From NCBI RefSeq assembly GCF_002891535.1, contig NZ_PDZR01000003.1, positions 62,001 through 126,000 on the forward strand: 64,000 nt of DNA. Reading direction: 5' to 3'. This stretch comes from Methylocella silvestris (GTDB taxonomy: Bacteria; Pseudomonadota; Alphaproteobacteria; Rhizobiales; Beijerinckiaceae). Below, piece by piece: positions 63,195 to 64,000 of the stretch; position 1 is the first letter of the stretch; the number at the start of each line of letters is the position of its first letter. Below the pieces are notes generated by a model. That model did not search any database, was not told the DNA's origin, and saw nothing but the letters and a program-made list of their open reading frames with translations. The position numbers and the translations under genes were made by a program.

Positions 63195-64000
63195 TTAGCG
63201 GCTCCTTGAATCTGGCCCGTCGGTCTCGATCCATACGGTCTCTGATTTTGGATCGAACACGATCGTCCCAAAGCTCTTCAGAAAGGATGCGCCGAGTTGC
63301 GCCGCGGGCGTCGCCATTGTCGCGATGCCGCCGCAGTTGTTCGGCGCCTTCACCGTAAGATAAAAATCCGCAATGCGGCGGATCGGGGCGCCAGCCTCCG
63401 ATTCGATCACGAGCGGGCGGTCCTTCAGCCGGTAGACCGAGCGCGGCTCCGCCCCACTGCAAGTCGTGACGGTTGTTTGCGCGACAAGCTCCATTGCGGC
63501 GCCGCTGGCGGTGATCTGATCGAACAGCGGCCGGTTGATATCGACGCTGTGCAGATATTTCACATCGTCATAACCGGTGTCGATCTGCGCTGAAATGGGC
63601 GCGCCGTCGCCAAAATCCAGGAAAACCACCGGCACATTGGGCCGGCCGGCGGGAAGGCGTGAGGGGTCCCACGAAAAGAATCCGGCCTGCGCGATCGGTT
63701 TGAGGCCCTTTGCCGCGAGCGCCGACGCCGGGCAGGGTTCCGGCCCGAGAAAAGCCGCCTCGCCGCTAAATTGCGCACTAAGCCGCGCCAGGAAATCGGT
63801 TCCGACGACGCCAAGCTGGCCGCCCTCAGGCTGGAGCGACAGGCGCTCGAACGAGCCGGGCTTGAAGCGCCCGCGCGAAAAACTGGGAAGCGAAAAATTG
63901 GAAATCTCCGCCGATCCGTCTCCGGGCGGGAGCGCGGCGGAGGAGATCAGGCTTTCGGTCGCGCCATAGTCCAGAAGGAAGGCGCCGGTTGCAGAGCCGG
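63195..64000 (-). CDS. Two-lobed retropepsin/pepsin-like aspartic protease, 5' truncated
   Basis: The minus-strand frame is open from the stop at 63195 to the window edge, 268 codons. It contains two similar halves: lobe 1 has FLLDYGATESLIS (D-x-GAT) followed by GVVGTDFLARL, and lobe 2 has AQIDTGYDD (DTG) followed by LGASFLKSFGTIVFD. Each half thus has an Asp-Gly active-site turn and a G-x-x-FL hydrophobic turn, the hallmark of aspartic peptidases. The N-terminus, including any signal peptide, lies outside. In lobe 1 the motif is D-Y-G, so activity may be altered. Confidence 0.65.
   Translation of the reverse strand, partial: GSATGAFLLDYGATESLISSAALPPGDGSAEISNFSLPSFSRGRFKPGSFERLSLQPEGGQLGVVGTDFLARLSAQFSGEAAFLGPEPCPASALAAKGLKPIAQAGFFSWDPSRLPAGRPNVPVVFLDFGDGAPISAQIDTGYDDVKYLHSVDINRPLFDQITASGAAMELVAQTTVTTCSGAEPRSVYRLKDRPLVIESEAGAPIRRIADFYLTVKAPNNCGGIATMATPAAQLGASFLKSFGTIVFDPKSETVWIETDGPDSRSR

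Overview
The window is chromosomal DNA of a high-GC alphaproteobacterium. Gene families and neighbourhoods (trpA-accD-folC, addA-trxA, carD/fdxA/S4, hsp20-DUF1150, an AccD without its zinc ribbon, an HWE-type sensor kinase) point to the Rhizobiales (Hyphomicrobiales). A Beijerinckiaceae/Methylocella-like host is my best guess, by inference only. Coding density is high. I saw no rRNA, complete tRNA, CRISPR array, transposase or phage gene.

Left part (1-15.4 kb). A 5'-truncated addA and trxA end at a strong terminator. They are followed by queuosine-precursor genes queE and queD, a transglutaminase-like gene coupled to a glutaminase, and, on the minus strand, a sorbosone-dehydrogenase/cytochrome c fusion and a secreted beta-propeller protein. 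Then come folC, accD and trpA (minus strand). A dipeptide/oligopeptide ABC transporter (two permeases plus a fused double ATPase) follows, with no binding protein beside it.

15.4-31.1 kb. This stretch holds a beta-oxidation multifunctional enzyme, a stand-alone remnant of the C-terminal half of a CCA-adding enzyme that has lost its HD pair, two tandem small paralogues with a perfect FNR/FixK-type site upstream, polA, an HWE histidine kinase, a Spy/LTXXQ-like protein, a J-domain-like protein, the 5-oxoprolinase genes pxpABC, a Gly/Trp/His-rich secreted protein, and argG.

31.4-40.7 kb. serC and serA, often neighbours in alphaproteobacteria, are separated here by about 6.5 kb of accessory DNA. 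It holds an AraC regulator with a divergent membrane protein gene, an NmrA-type dehydrogenase with a divergent but frameshifted wHTH/TPR regulator (an 11-bp tandem repeat array lies between the two), two AT-rich orphan genes, and a short decayed copy of serA.

40.8-64 kb. This is mainly housekeeping: pckA, a HugZ-like protein, a 25-residue membrane peptide, DUF1150 and hsp20 (with an RpoH-like promoter), carD with a very long Ala/Lys-rich extension, ferredoxin, S4 protein, a CobW GTPase coupled to a D,D-carboxypeptidase, a flavin monooxygenase, cstA with its ybdD partner, an M48 lipoprotein protease, a nuclease-fold protein, pyruvate carboxylase and a Ca2+/H+ antiporter. The right edge cuts a two-lobed aspartic-protease-like gene. 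pckA and pyc together control gluconeogenic/anaplerotic flux, and cstA would import pyruvate or peptides.
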